NCBI GenBank assembly: GCA_003584625.1
Contig: AP017647.1
Coordinates: forward strand, 978,603-1,042,602
From: Methanothermobacter sp. MT-2
GTDB lineage: Archaea > Methanobacteriota > Methanobacteria > Methanobacteriales > DSM-23052
DNA length: 64,000 nucleotides
Direction: 5' to 3'
The first letter of the stretch is position 1. Every line of letters starts with the position of its first letter. This document shows positions 42,693 to 51,224 of the stretch, piece by piece. A program made the translations under genes and the position numbers. A model generated the notes under the pieces. It did no database searches and was not told where the DNA came from. It saw only the letters and a program-made list of their open reading frames with translations.

Positions 42693-43355
42693 TCAGAATA
42701 TGAATTTTTCAAGTGCTTCAGCCACTCCATCCCCATATTTTCTGGTTGTTACATAATCTGCTATCCTTTTAAGCTCTGGGTCTGCGTTGGCAACCGCCAC
42801 CTTTAACCCGGCAACTTTTAAAAAGTCGATGTCATTTTCACTGTCTCCTATCGCCATTATGTCACTTGTTTTGATCCCCATGTCTCTTGCAACGATTTTA
42901 AGGGATGCACCTTTATTGACACGTGGATCTGTAAGGTGAATTGCAAACCTCGTATCATAAACTTCAACATCAAAATCCTTCAAAACTTCCTTTATAATAT
43001 CCTCTGGTACTGTGCGCCATATAGCCACCTCCGAAACTCTGAACTCCGAAAACTGAACCTTCTCCACAGGATACAAACCTTTAAGGTGCTTGTAGGCTTC
43101 TTCAGCCTTCTTAATATCACCTAGCACCTTAACCTCCCCATTAGAATATATTACACCACCATTCTCGGCCACAAGACCCCCAGAGGTTCCTATAAGCACA
43201 GAAGCCGCCCTTGTAAAACATAAAATATTACCCGTGACAAGGATCACAGGCACCCCAAGGGATTCAGCCTTCCTCAACGCTTTAAGGGCGGATATACCCA
43301 CCTTCCTCGTCGGGTCCGTGATAGTACCATCAATATCTACTGCAATCGCCTTCAT
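42693..43355 (-). CDS. Phosphoglycolate phosphatase, archaeal HAD family
   Basis: 220 residues. HAD hydrolase with nucleophile motif AVDIDGTITDP, motif II VILVTGN, and motif IV AIGDSENDIDFLKVAG; the cap is of the Cof/type IIB kind. Known archaeal members hydrolyse phosphoglycolate. The start ATG 43355 is preferred over the longer TTG frame; it is 5 bp downstream of hypD. Confidence 0.9.
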   Translation of the reverse strand: MKAIAVDIDGTITDPTRKVGISALKALRKAESLGVPVILVTGNILCFTRAASVLIGTSGGLVAENGGVIYSNGEVKVLGDIKKAEEAYKHLKGLYPVEKVQFSEFRVSEVAIWRTVPEDIIKEVLKDFDVEVYDTRFAIHLTDPRVNKGASLKIVARDMGIKTSDIMAIGDSENDIDFLKVAGLKVAVANADPELKRIADYVTTRKYGDGVAEALEKFIF

Positions 43356-43360
43356 ACTAA

Positions 43361-44407
43361 TCAAAATGAACTATAACGATATGCAATATTACATGTTCCT
43401 TCCCTTGAAACCATACATGCACCCACAGGACTAGTTGGCGTGCATTCACTCCTAAAAAGCACACAATCCTCAGGCCTGGCAACACCCCTCAAAACAGCAC
43501 CACAAATACAACCTGTAGGACAATCAACCACATCCTCCACTTCTATATCAAACTTTTCTCTCGCATTAAAATCTGAAAACTCACCCCTTATCTCATATAC
43601 AGAATCCGGAATCTCTGGGAAACCCCTCCACTCCTTACTCGTAACAGAGAAAACTTCTCTCATAGCATCCTGGGCCTTAAGATTACCTTCCTCCCTAACA
43701 ACCCTCCTATATTCATTCTCAACTCTAGCCTCACCATCCTTTATCTGACGAAGTATCATATAAACAGCCAAAAGCACATCAATAGGATTAAAACCCGCTA
43801 TAACCTGGGGTATCCCATAATCCCTAGAAAATGGAATATAAGGCCTCGTACCTATTATAGTGGAAACATGTCCGGGTTCTATAAGACCATTCAAATTCAC
43901 CTCCCCAGATTCTATGAGAAACCTCAAAGCCGGAGGTATAAGACGATGACATGAAAGAACAGAAAAATTATCAGGCGGCCCTGCCAAAATCTCAGATGCA
44001 GTTGTGGGTGCTGTTGTCTCAAAACCAGCCGCCATAAAAACAACCTCACCATCAACCTTTCTTGCAATCTCAACAGCATTATTCACACCATAAACTATCC
44101 TAACATCAGCACCCTCAGCCTTTGCATCAGCAAGAGAACCATTAGAACCAGGAACGCGAAGCATGTCCCCAAATGTCGTGATAATAACACCCTGCCTTGC
44201 AAGTTCCACACACTCATCAATTTCTCTCGCAGGCACACAACAGACAGGACATCCAGGCCCTGCGACAACTTCAACTTCTTCTGGCAGAAGAGATCGTATA
44301 CCATGTTGCATTATTGTATGTTCATGAGATCCGCACACATGCATTATCTTAACTGGCTGCGAAATCCTATTTATCTTTGACACTATCTCCCTTGAAAGAT
44401 CCTTCAT
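43361..44407 (-). CDS. hypD: Hydrogenase maturation protein HypD
   Basis: 348 residues. HypD with HypC assembles the Fe(CN)2CO unit of [NiFe]-hydrogenases. IMHVCGSHEHTI carries the catalytic Cys; GPGCPVCCVPA and the C-terminal Fe-S Cys residues (DCPTGCICGAVLRG, EDCVLF) are present. GGTGATG precedes the ATG. Unlike many neighbours, its coding strand is G/T-rich in synonymous positions. Confidence 0.95.
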   Translation of the reverse strand: MKDLSREIVSKINRISQPVKIMHVCGSHEHTIMQHGIRSLLPEEVEVVAGPGCPVCCVPAREIDECVELARQGVIITTFGDMLRVPGSNGSLADAKAEGADVRIVYGVNNAVEIARKVDGEVVFMAAGFETTAPTTASEILAGPPDNFSVLSCHRLIPPALRFLIESGEVNLNGLIEPGHVSTIIGTRPYIPFSRDYGIPQVIAGFNPIDVLLAVYMILRQIKDGEARVENEYRRVVREEGNLKAQDAMREVFSVTSKEWRGFPEIPDSVYEIRGEFSDFNAREKFDIEVEDVVDCPTGCICGAVLRGVARPEDCVLFRSECTPTSPVGACMVSREGTCNIAYRYSSF

Positions 44408-44517
44408 AACATCACCAAGTCATCCACTTAAAAACATTATCTCACACAAAAAGCATATATACTTGATGGACAACTTGCACAAATTCTAAAATTAAAAAAA
44501 AGAAAAAGGGAACTTGG

Positions 44518-47500
44518 TTAAATTTTCTTTGAAACTGCGAATCCGCCGATAATCGACAGCACCGCAAGCAACATTAAATATAATGGAGTTCCTGTTGGCT
44601 GCATTGGAATTTCACCTGGCTTTGGCGGTTTAGGCGGTCCTGGCATTACCTTTATCGTCACAGAAGCCTCGTTATTACTTGGATCTGGATCATAAACATC
44701 ACTTGTAACAACAGCCACATTAGTTATAGTGGTGTTAGTTACTATGACCCTTGCTATGATCTGGAGACTTGCCACAGCACCACTTGCAAGATCGCCAAGA
44801 GTCCAGACACCAGTTCCACTATTATAAGTTCCTTGAGATGCTAAAGCACCCACGAATTGTAAACCTGCTGGTAACAAGTCAGAGACTCTAACATTCGTTG
44901 CAGCATCCGGTCCATTGTTTGTAACAGTTAAAGTGAATTTAACAGTGTCCAAGTAATTAACCACTGTCTGGTTAGCAACTTTAATGATGGCAAGATCTGC
45001 TGCCGCTGGCACAGTGATAGTCACATTAGCTCTGTTGTTGCTCATGTCTGGATCGTATATGTCGCTTGAAACATTCGCCACATTATCTATGCTGGTGTTG
45101 CTTGCCACAACCTTGGCTATGATCTCAAGACTTGTAATCGCACCGTTTGCTAACTCGCCAATGGTCCAAATACCACTCGTACTATTATAATCTGTACTGT
45201 TTGCACTCACGAATTGTAAACCTGCTGGTAACAAGTCAGAGACTCTAACATTCGTTGCAGCATCCGGTCCATTGTTTGTAACAGTTAAAGTGAATTTAAC
45301 AGTGTCCAAGTAATTAACCACTGTCTGGTTAGCAACTTTAATGATGGCAAGATCTGCTGCCGCTGGCACAAGTATTGTGGCATTTGCGTGGTTATTTTCT
45401 GTGTTGTTGTCAAATTCGTTGGTTTTTGTTACAGTAACTAGGTTGGTTATTGTTGTGTTGGAAGCTACGACTCTTGCTATGATATCAAGGCTTGCGTTTT
45501 CACCTTGAGCTAGGCTTTCGATTATCCATTCAGCGCCGTTTATTGTTGTGTAAATTCCTGTGGATGCTGTTGCTGATATCATTTCCAAGCCGGGTGGTAA
45601 TGGGTCGACTAGTGTTATTCCGGTTGAGTTGTCTGGTCCGAGGTTTGTGACTGTTATTGTGAATTTAACTGTGTTGTTATAGTTTACTGTTGTTGCGTTG
45701 CTTGTTTTTTCAACTTTTATGTCTGTTACTGGTAGTGTTGTTAGTGCGAATGTTGCGTTGTTGTCTCCTGTGAATGGGTCATATGCGTCGCCTGTAACAG
45801 AGGCCATGTTGAAGAATGTGCCTGAACTGATTGCTTTGACGATGATGTCTAATGTTGCTGTTTCAAATGCTTCTAGATCGCCTATGGACCATGTGTCGGT
45901 GTTATTGTTGTAAGTTCCGTGGGATGTTGTCGCGTTTAGGAATTTTAGGCCGGCTGGCATTAGGTCTGTGACTATAACTCCTGTGTTGTTGTCTGGTCCT
46001 GCGTTGTAGACTTTTATTGTGTATGTGGAGTTTTGGCCGTTGTATATTATTGATGGGGTTGCTGTTTTTGTGATTCTGAGGTCTGATGTTTTTGGGGCGT
46101 TGACTCCTGCTATTGCACGGTTGTTTGTCATGTCTGGGTCGAATTCGTCTCCTGTGACTTCCGCAACATTTATTATGCTTTCAGTGGTGTTTACAAGGAC
46201 TGTGAAGTTTAATGTGGCTGATGAGCCTGCGTTGAGCGCGCCAACCATCCATATACATGCTAGTGGGTAGCATGTTCCCTGGGATGTTTGGTGGCTTTGA
46301 TAGATGAGGCCATCAGGTAATTTGTCTTCTAGGATTATGTTGGTTGCATTGTCTGGTCCAAGGTTTGTTACGGTGATTCTGAATGTTACTTCGTCTCCAT
46401 AGTTTGGTGTGGAATTGTCAACTGTTTTTATGACCTTGATATCTGCTGATGGGTTAACTTTTAATATTACGCTTGCATTGTTATCTGATGGGTCAGGGTC
46501 GAATTCTGATGCTGTGACGTTCACTATATTTGTGGATATTCCAGTTTTTGTTGAGAGGATCTCTATTGCGAGTGTTGCATATTTGTATGGTGCTAGTGTT
46601 CCTATGAGCCATTCTCCACTGGTAGTGTTGAATGTTCCCTGGGATGGTAGGTAGGATATTATTGAAAGGCTTGATGGTATTAGATCTGTGGCTGTTACAT
46701 TTGTGGCTGTGTTTGGACCGTTATTTGTTACTGTTATCCTGAATATTGTTGATTCTCCGTTATTTATTGGTGTCTTGTCAACTGTTTTTGCGATTGCTAC
46801 ATCAGCAACCGCCCCAACATTTAAAGCGGCCAAAGCGTTATTGTTTGTTGTGTCAGGGTCGTTTTCGGCACCTGAAACTGATACATAGTTTATGATTCCA
46901 CCTGTTTGGTTAACGATGGCTGTGATGTTTAATATGGCGCTTTCAAGGTAATTGAGTGGTCCGATGATCCAAAGACCTGTGATTGGATCGTATGTGCCCT
47001 TGGATGGTGTGGTGTTTTGTATTATTAGTCCGGTTGGTGGCAGGTCTGTTGCAACTACATTGGTGGCGTTATCTGGTCCAAGGTTTGTAACAGTTACTGT
47101 GAATTTTACAAGGTTTCCGAAGTTGGGATTTGTATCATTGACAGTTTTTATGACGCTGAGATCTGCTGATGGTTTAACTTCGATTGTTAAAGCAGCTACA
47201 TTATCCTCGTGTACAGGATCCGGCAGTTCTGATGTTACAGATACTATGTTTGTTTTGTATCCTGGTTGAAGTGCTTTAATGACCATTGTGAGTGTTGCTG
47301 ATTCTAGTGGCGCTAGTGTTCCAACATTCCAAGTGTTTGTAGTAAGGTTATATGCGCCCTGTGATGGGTTTAATTCAATTATTGAGATTCCTGTTGGCAG
47401 TAGATCTGTTACCGTTATGTTTGTTGGGGTGTTCGGACCTGTATTATAGACTGTTATGGTGATTATTGTTGTCTCACCATTGTTTATGATCATTTTATCT

Positions 47501-49680
47501 GCGGTTTTGGTGATCCCGAGATCTGCACTGACACTGTTTAAGGTTGATATTGCATTATTGTTTGTAATGTCAGGGTCAAATTCATTTCCTTGGACGAACA
47601 CTGTATTATTTGAAGCTCCAGTCTTGTTAACGAATACTGTGATGTTTAGGAAGGCTGTGTCAAGATAATTAAGGGTGCCTATACTCCAAATACCAGTTGT
47701 AGTGTTGTAGGTGCCCTGTGAGGCGCTATGACTTTGATAGATTAGGCCTTCTGAGAGGATATCTGTGACTGTGATCCCTGTTGCATTGCTTGGACCGAGG
47801 TTTGTGACGGCAACTCTGAATGTTACGGTGTCCCCAAGGTTTGGAGTGGAATTAGTCACTGTTTTAACTATTCGAAGATCTGCTACGGGTTTTGGATTAA
47901 TGTCCACGGTTGCATTATTGTTTCCAGGGTTTGGATCGAAGTTTGTTGATGTTACATTTGCTTTGTTGGTTATGATGCCTGTTGTGTCCACCTTTGCGAG
48001 TATGGTCATTGTTGCTGTTGCGAGGTAATTGAGGGTGCCCACATTCCAGATGCCAGTTAGAGGATTATATATGCCCTGGGATGGTGTTGCAACTTGGAGT
48101 ATTAACCCTGCTGGTAATAGATCTTCCACAATAACGTTGGGTGCATTCACTGGCCCTCCATTATAGACTGTTATCGTGTAGAGTATGTTTTCTCCGATGT
48201 ATGGTTCTGGTTTGTCTACTGTCTTTGCAATGCTCAGGTCGGATGCTGGTGGAGAATTTAAGGTTGCCGTGGCATTATTATTCACAGGGTTGGGATCTGT
48301 AACATTACTTGTAATATTGGCCTTGTTGATTATGATGCCTGTTTGGTTTACGCGGGCTGTGATGTTTAATGTTGCTATTTCAAGGTAATTGAGGGTGCCC
48401 ACGTTCCATATACCTGTAAGTTGATTGTAGGTTCCCTTGGATGGTGTGGCGTTCTGGAATATCAAGCCGTTTGGTAGTAGGTCTTCTACTATGACTCCTG
48501 TTGCATTGTTTGGCCCGTAATTTGTTATTGTGATTGTGAAGTTTATGAGTTCGTTGAGGTTAGGCGCGGTATTATTCACGGCCTTTGTTATAGCTAAGTC
48601 TGCAAGTATTAGTGCTGTTATTGTTATGTTTTTACCATAGTCTCCGTTGTAGTGGAAGCTTGAACCGCTTTGATCTGTTATAATACCATATAGTGGTGTT
48701 GTCCCGGTTCCTATGACCTTGAAGTACCATACTGAGACTAAGTTTGTTGACCCTGGATTGTCCAAGCGTATGTTATTGCTTGTGCCTGTGGTATAAGTTG
48801 TTGTAAGGTTTAATGGTTGTAGTATGGTTGAGTTGTAGGCAAGTGGCAAGTTAACAATATTATATTGTGATGCTGTACTTGATACCATGGTAATGGTTAT
48901 TATATCTCCAATGGCTGGTGTGGTGTTACTTGCTGTTATGCTGATTATGTTATTACGGTTTTGTGATACTAGTTTTTCCACGTATAGGTTGCCTGTTATT
49001 GTGTCTGTTGGCGTGTTTGTCCCGGCGACTGTTACCGTATAATTTCTTGATGTGAAATATGCTGCGTTTGTTCTTGTTATTTCTATGAGGTAGAATGCGT
49101 CTATTGTTGCCCCGGGTGGTATGTCTCCAATGCTCTTTGTTGCAGTTTCACCTGGTGCAAGGTTTATATATGTATTGTTTGTTGTCCATGTGAGATTGGC
49201 TGTTACGTTATTTGCTGTTGTCAGGGCATTATTGGTTATTCTTATTTGTATTAGGTATTGGTTTGGGCCCTGGTTTACGTTGTTGCTGTCTAGGCCTATT
49301 GTGTCCCATGATCCTTTTGTTAGTGTGAGTGTTCCGAGTTGGAAGTTTATTGTGGCTGAGCGGGTTTCATCTAGGCTTATGGTTTGTGTTGGTATTATGT
49401 GGCCTGGTGCTATCGCAGAAATGATTAGAGTGTTATCTTCTGAGTAAAATGATAGGTTATAGTTTCCGTTTTGGTCTGTGATGTTTGATGTTATAGTCGA
49501 TCCTTGGGGTGTTTTCACATCTATTATGGCTCCTTGGAATGGTTCTGTACTGTTACAGTAGGTTACTGTTCCACTGATTAGAGTGTTGGGTTCTGTTTGA
49601 TTGTCTGCTGCATTTACTGTTCCAATGGCTAAGAAAAGTAGTAGTGAGATTGTGATGGCTAGTTTTCTAATTATGTTCAC
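44518..49680 (-). CDS. Giant DUF11-repeat surface adhesin with sortase-like C terminus
   Basis: 1720 residues. Signal peptide (LAITISLLLFLAIGTVNA), then a CnaB/carboxypeptidase-regulatory-like domain (TVTYCNSTEPFQGAIIDV; TITDQNGNY-like), a middle domain with cohesin-like character (VVSVWYFKV region), and eleven DUF11 repeats of about 119 residues, each starting D(L/I/V)xIxKT and containing NxGPxxATxVxVxDLLPxGL. The end is PGPPKPPKPG, IPMQPTGTP, one membrane helix and KKI. Repeats 10 and 11 share a perfect 163-bp stretch. Annotated start is GTG 49680; however GGGTGA lies such that ATT at 49669-49671 is also plausible. Highly Asn/Thr-rich, with many possible N-glycosylation sites. Likely wall-attached. 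Confidence 0.88.
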   Translation of the reverse strand: MNIIRKLAITISLLLFLAIGTVNAADNQTEPNTLISGTVTYCNSTEPFQGAIIDVKTPQGSTITSNITDQNGNYNLSFYSEDNTLIISAIAPGHIIPTQTISLDETRSATINFQLGTLTLTKGSWDTIGLDSNNVNQGPNQYLIQIRITNNALTTANNVTANLTWTTNNTYINLAPGETATKSIGDIPPGATIDAFYLIEITRTNAAYFTSRNYTVTVAGTNTPTDTITGNLYVEKLVSQNRNNIISITASNTTPAIGDIITITMVSSTASQYNIVNLPLAYNSTILQPLNLTTTYTTGTSNNIRLDNPGSTNLVSVWYFKVIGTGTTPLYGIITDQSGSSFHYNGDYGKNITITALILADLAITKAVNNTAPNLNELINFTITITNYGPNNATGVIVEDLLPNGLIFQNATPSKGTYNQLTGIWNVGTLNYLEIATLNITARVNQTGIIINKANITSNVTDPNPVNNNATATLNSPPASDLSIAKTVDKPEPYIGENILYTITVYNGGPVNAPNVIVEDLLPAGLILQVATPSQGIYNPLTGIWNVGTLNYLATATMTILAKVDTTGIITNKANVTSTNFDPNPGNNNATVDINPKPVADLRIVKTVTNSTPNLGDTVTFRVAVTNLGPSNATGITVTDILSEGLIYQSHSASQGTYNTTTGIWSIGTLNYLDTAFLNITVFVNKTGASNNTVFVQGNEFDPDITNNNAISTLNSVSADLGITKTADKMIINNGETTIITITVYNTGPNTPTNITVTDLLPTGISIIELNPSQGAYNLTTNTWNVGTLAPLESATLTMVIKALQPGYKTNIVSVTSELPDPVHEDNVAALTIEVKPSADLSVIKTVNDTNPNFGNLVKFTVTVTNLGPDNATNVVATDLPPTGLIIQNTTPSKGTYDPITGLWIIGPLNYLESAILNITAIVNQTGGIINYVSVSGAENDPDTTNNNALAALNVGAVADVAIAKTVDKTPINNGESTIFRITVTNNGPNTATNVTATDLIPSSLSIISYLPSQGTFNTTSGEWLIGTLAPYKYATLAIEILSTKTGISTNIVNVTASEFDPDPSDNNASVILKVNPSADIKVIKTVDNSTPNYGDEVTFRITVTNLGPDNATNIILEDKLPDGLIYQSHQTSQGTCYPLACIWMVGALNAGSSATLNFTVLVNTTESIINVAEVTGDEFDPDMTNNRAIAGVNAPKTSDLRITKTATPSIIYNGQNSTYTIKVYNAGPDNNTGVIVTDLMPAGLKFLNATTSHGTYNNNTDTWSIGDLEAFETATLDIIVKAISSGTFFNMASVTGDAYDPFTGDNNATFALTTLPVTDIKVEKTSNATTVNYNNTVKFTITVTNLGPDNSTGITLVDPLPPGLEMISATASTGIYTTINGAEWIIESLAQGENASLDIIARVVASNTTITNLVTVTKTNEFDNNTENNHANATILVPAAADLAIIKVANQTVVNYLDTVKFTLTVTNNGPDAATNVRVSDLLPAGLQFVSANSTDYNSTSGIWTIGELANGAITSLEIIAKVVASNTSIDNVANVSSDIYDPDMSNNRANVTITVPAAADLAIIKVANQTVVNYLDTVKFTLTVTNNGPDAATNVRVSDLLPAGLQFVGALASQGTYNSGTGVWTLGDLASGAVASLQIIARVIVTNTTITNVAVVTSDVYDPDPSNNEASVTIKVMPGPPKPPKPGEIPMQPTGTPLYLMLLAVLSIIGGFAVSKKI
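44851..45013 (+). repeat. 163-bp perfect direct repeat, copy 1 (within DUF11 repeat 11)
   Basis: Identical base for base to 45208-45370, offset 357 bp = 119 codons, exactly one DUF11 unit. Confidence 0.97.
45208..45370 (+). repeat. 163-bp perfect direct repeat, copy 2 (within DUF11 repeat 10)
   Basis: Identical to 44851-45013. Identity stops abruptly at both ends although the encoded units remain homologous, which points to recent conversion or duplication. Confidence 0.97.
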
Positions 49681-49701
49681 CCCCCATTAAATTTTTTTAC
49701 G

Positions 49702-49731
49702 GTTATTATATGTTTATTTTATTATTTAAGC
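49702..49731 (-). repeat. 30-bp direct repeat, copy A (adhesin promoter)
   Basis: Identical to 49769-49798. Read on the minus strand it contains TTAAATAATAAAATAAAC and ATATAATA, TATA-like, ending about 22 bp before the adhesin start. Confidence 0.9.
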
Positions 49732-49768
49732 ATAGTGTTCAGAAGGTTGATGAACAAATAGAAACCGT

Positions 49769-49798
49769 GTTATTATATGTTTATTTTATTATTTAAGC
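49769..49798 (-). repeat. 30-bp direct repeat, copy B
   Basis: Perfect second copy of 49702-49731, offset 67 bp, further upstream of the adhesin gene. Confidence 0.9.
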
Positions 49799-49969
49799 TT
49801 TTTAATTGTGAATTATTTCATCTTTACGGGTATTCAAGCGCTGTTGCATTCTTGTATGTTGAAAGGGGATTGTGTTTCTCAGCCAATGTTAAATTTGAAA
49901 CGTTTCAATGGATGTGACTTTTTAGTCTTTGCGAATTTAGGTGCACTGTTATAATCTATGTCACTCATG

Positions 49970-50518
49970 GTGTTTTTCACACTATTCTACATGCAAGGGG
50001 ATTTTATATTCCAGCAGCTGATAATAGGCTTGGTCATGATATCATTTTTTCTACTCGCAATCATGATGGTGGCGCCATTCAAGGGTTAGTTATCTGATAA
50101 TGGGGGGATACTAGTATCTCTTGGCGCGAGCAATATGCGTCATGGCACTTTTTTTCATGGGCGTTCTCTTCATCCAAGTAATGCAAATTGACATTTTGGG
50201 AGGATGGCCCCCTTTTTTGTAGGTGCGGGTATATTCCAGTCATCTAACAATAGCGCGGTTATGGGCAGCGCCCCCAGACCCTATCTGGGCATAGCCTCAG
50301 GAGTCCTCGCGACAATAAGAAATGTTGGTATGGTCCTTGGCATCGCAACGGGAGGCGCAATATTATATGCAATTGTACCCTCGGAGATCCTGCAAGCATA
50401 TATACTCCAAGGCTCTGATGCTCACATCTTCCTTTCAGGTTTAAGATTAGCATACTTCGTTGGGGCCATATTAACAGGAATGGCTGCTATAACCTCGACA
50501 CAACAAAAAAATATATGA
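49970..50518 (+). pseudogene. Decayed MFS drug/H+ antiporter (EmrB/QacA type)
   Basis: The frame 50204-50518 encodes the C-terminal part of a 14-helix MFS exporter: GAGIFQSSNNSAVMGSAPR, GIASGVLATIRNVGMVLGIATGGAI. Upstream, hydrophobic pieces (ICVMALFFMGVLFIQVMQIDILGGW, in the next frame, ending near 50205; and LFYMQ...LIIGLVMISFFLLAIMMVAPF from about 49973 to 50085) belong to the same protein but lie in other frames and are broken by stops. At least one frameshift near 50205 and one break near 50088 are needed to join them. The N-terminal half is missing. The left boundary is approximate. Confidence 0.75.
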
Positions 50519-50702
50519 CTAACAATAGCAGACAACGGAATAGGCCTGCCAGAAAACATCAACCCAGAAAAAACAAAAGCACTAGGCCTAAAACTCGTAA
50601 ACATTCTAACCAAACAAATCAACGGAAGAATAACCCAGAAAACAAGACCAGGCACAAAATTCAAAATTACAATTCCTGGATGTAAAGGCACATACGAGTA
50701 AT
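50519..50702 (+). pseudogene. C-terminal fragment of a sensor histidine kinase ATPase domain
   Basis: Sixty codons in frame directly after the MFS stop: LTIADNGIGLPENINPEKT, LGLKLVNILTKQINGRI, and GTKFKITIPG. This is the G1/G2 part of an HATPase_c domain (HWE/HisKA_2 type common in methanobacteria). Sensor, dimerisation and N-box parts are absent and there is no start codon. Probably a deletion joined it to the MFS remnant. Confidence 0.75.
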
Positions 50703-50703
50703 G

Positions 50704-50727
50704 TTCGTTATACTGTCGTATAACGAA
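50704..50727. promoter_or_regulatory. Palindrome TTCGTTATA-N6-TATAACGAA next to TATA element
   Basis: Perfect 9-bp inverted repeat with 6-bp spacer, followed at once by ATATAAATATTTTTA (about 50727-50741). The arrangement is that of an operator overlapping a promoter, but no gene follows. Confidence 0.6.
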
Positions 50728-51175
50728 TATAAATATTTTTATCAACATTCAGAACATTAAAAGAAGGAATAATAAAATCCAAGGGGAAATTCAGTCCTTA
50801 AATTACACTCCATGACACTCTGGTATGATAAGTGATAATTGAAGAAAACTGCCAAAGCCTATGATGTACAAGAATAGTTTTTTTTAAGATGCATGCAAAT
50901 CCATGGAGTCTAAACAAAGTTTTCCATGTTCTCCCACTCTTAACACTTTGCATTCTAAATGATGTATATCAGCGCTAATAGATCCTAAAATTTGATATTT
51001 TCATCTCATTAATTTTTAAATAGTGAATTGGAAGTTTTCACATGGGAATAGTGTCCATTGTAGACAGGAAAAATTTTTGATTAGAATATTTTTCATGTGG
51101 GGTTCATTTTGATTTATTGTTCTTTAGAGTCCCCCAAAGTTTGAAAATATTCAGATCCAAGTCACGAAAAAATGA

Positions 51176-51190
51176 TAAAGTTTATATAAA
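51176..51190 (+). promoter_or_regulatory. TATA box of the Cys-tailed pseudomurein-binding protein
   Basis: TAAAGTTTATATAAA, about 35-49 bp ahead of ATG 51225, leaving a very short leader. Confidence 0.6.
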
Positions 51191-51224
51191 AGTTTTTTTC
51201 TAATAAGTGGCTAATGGTGTTAAC

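Larger units (their letters stand above)
49681..51224. other. 1.5-kb non-coding and decayed region
   Basis: No intact gene. It holds the adhesin promoter with a 30-bp repeat, remnants of an MFS transporter and a histidine kinase, a palindrome with TATA element (50704-50740), and about 400 bp of AT-rich sequence (50760-51170) in which I see only very short frames. Confidence 0.7.

Noticed and set aside
44518-49680. CRISPR-like array in the repeat-rich region
   Set aside because: Repeats are protein-coding DUF11 units with divergent DNA; no short regular repeat-spacer pattern.
50761-51170. Methyltransferase-like fragment (short pieces such as KKTAKAYDVQE)
   Set aside because: Too short and broken by stops to support a call.
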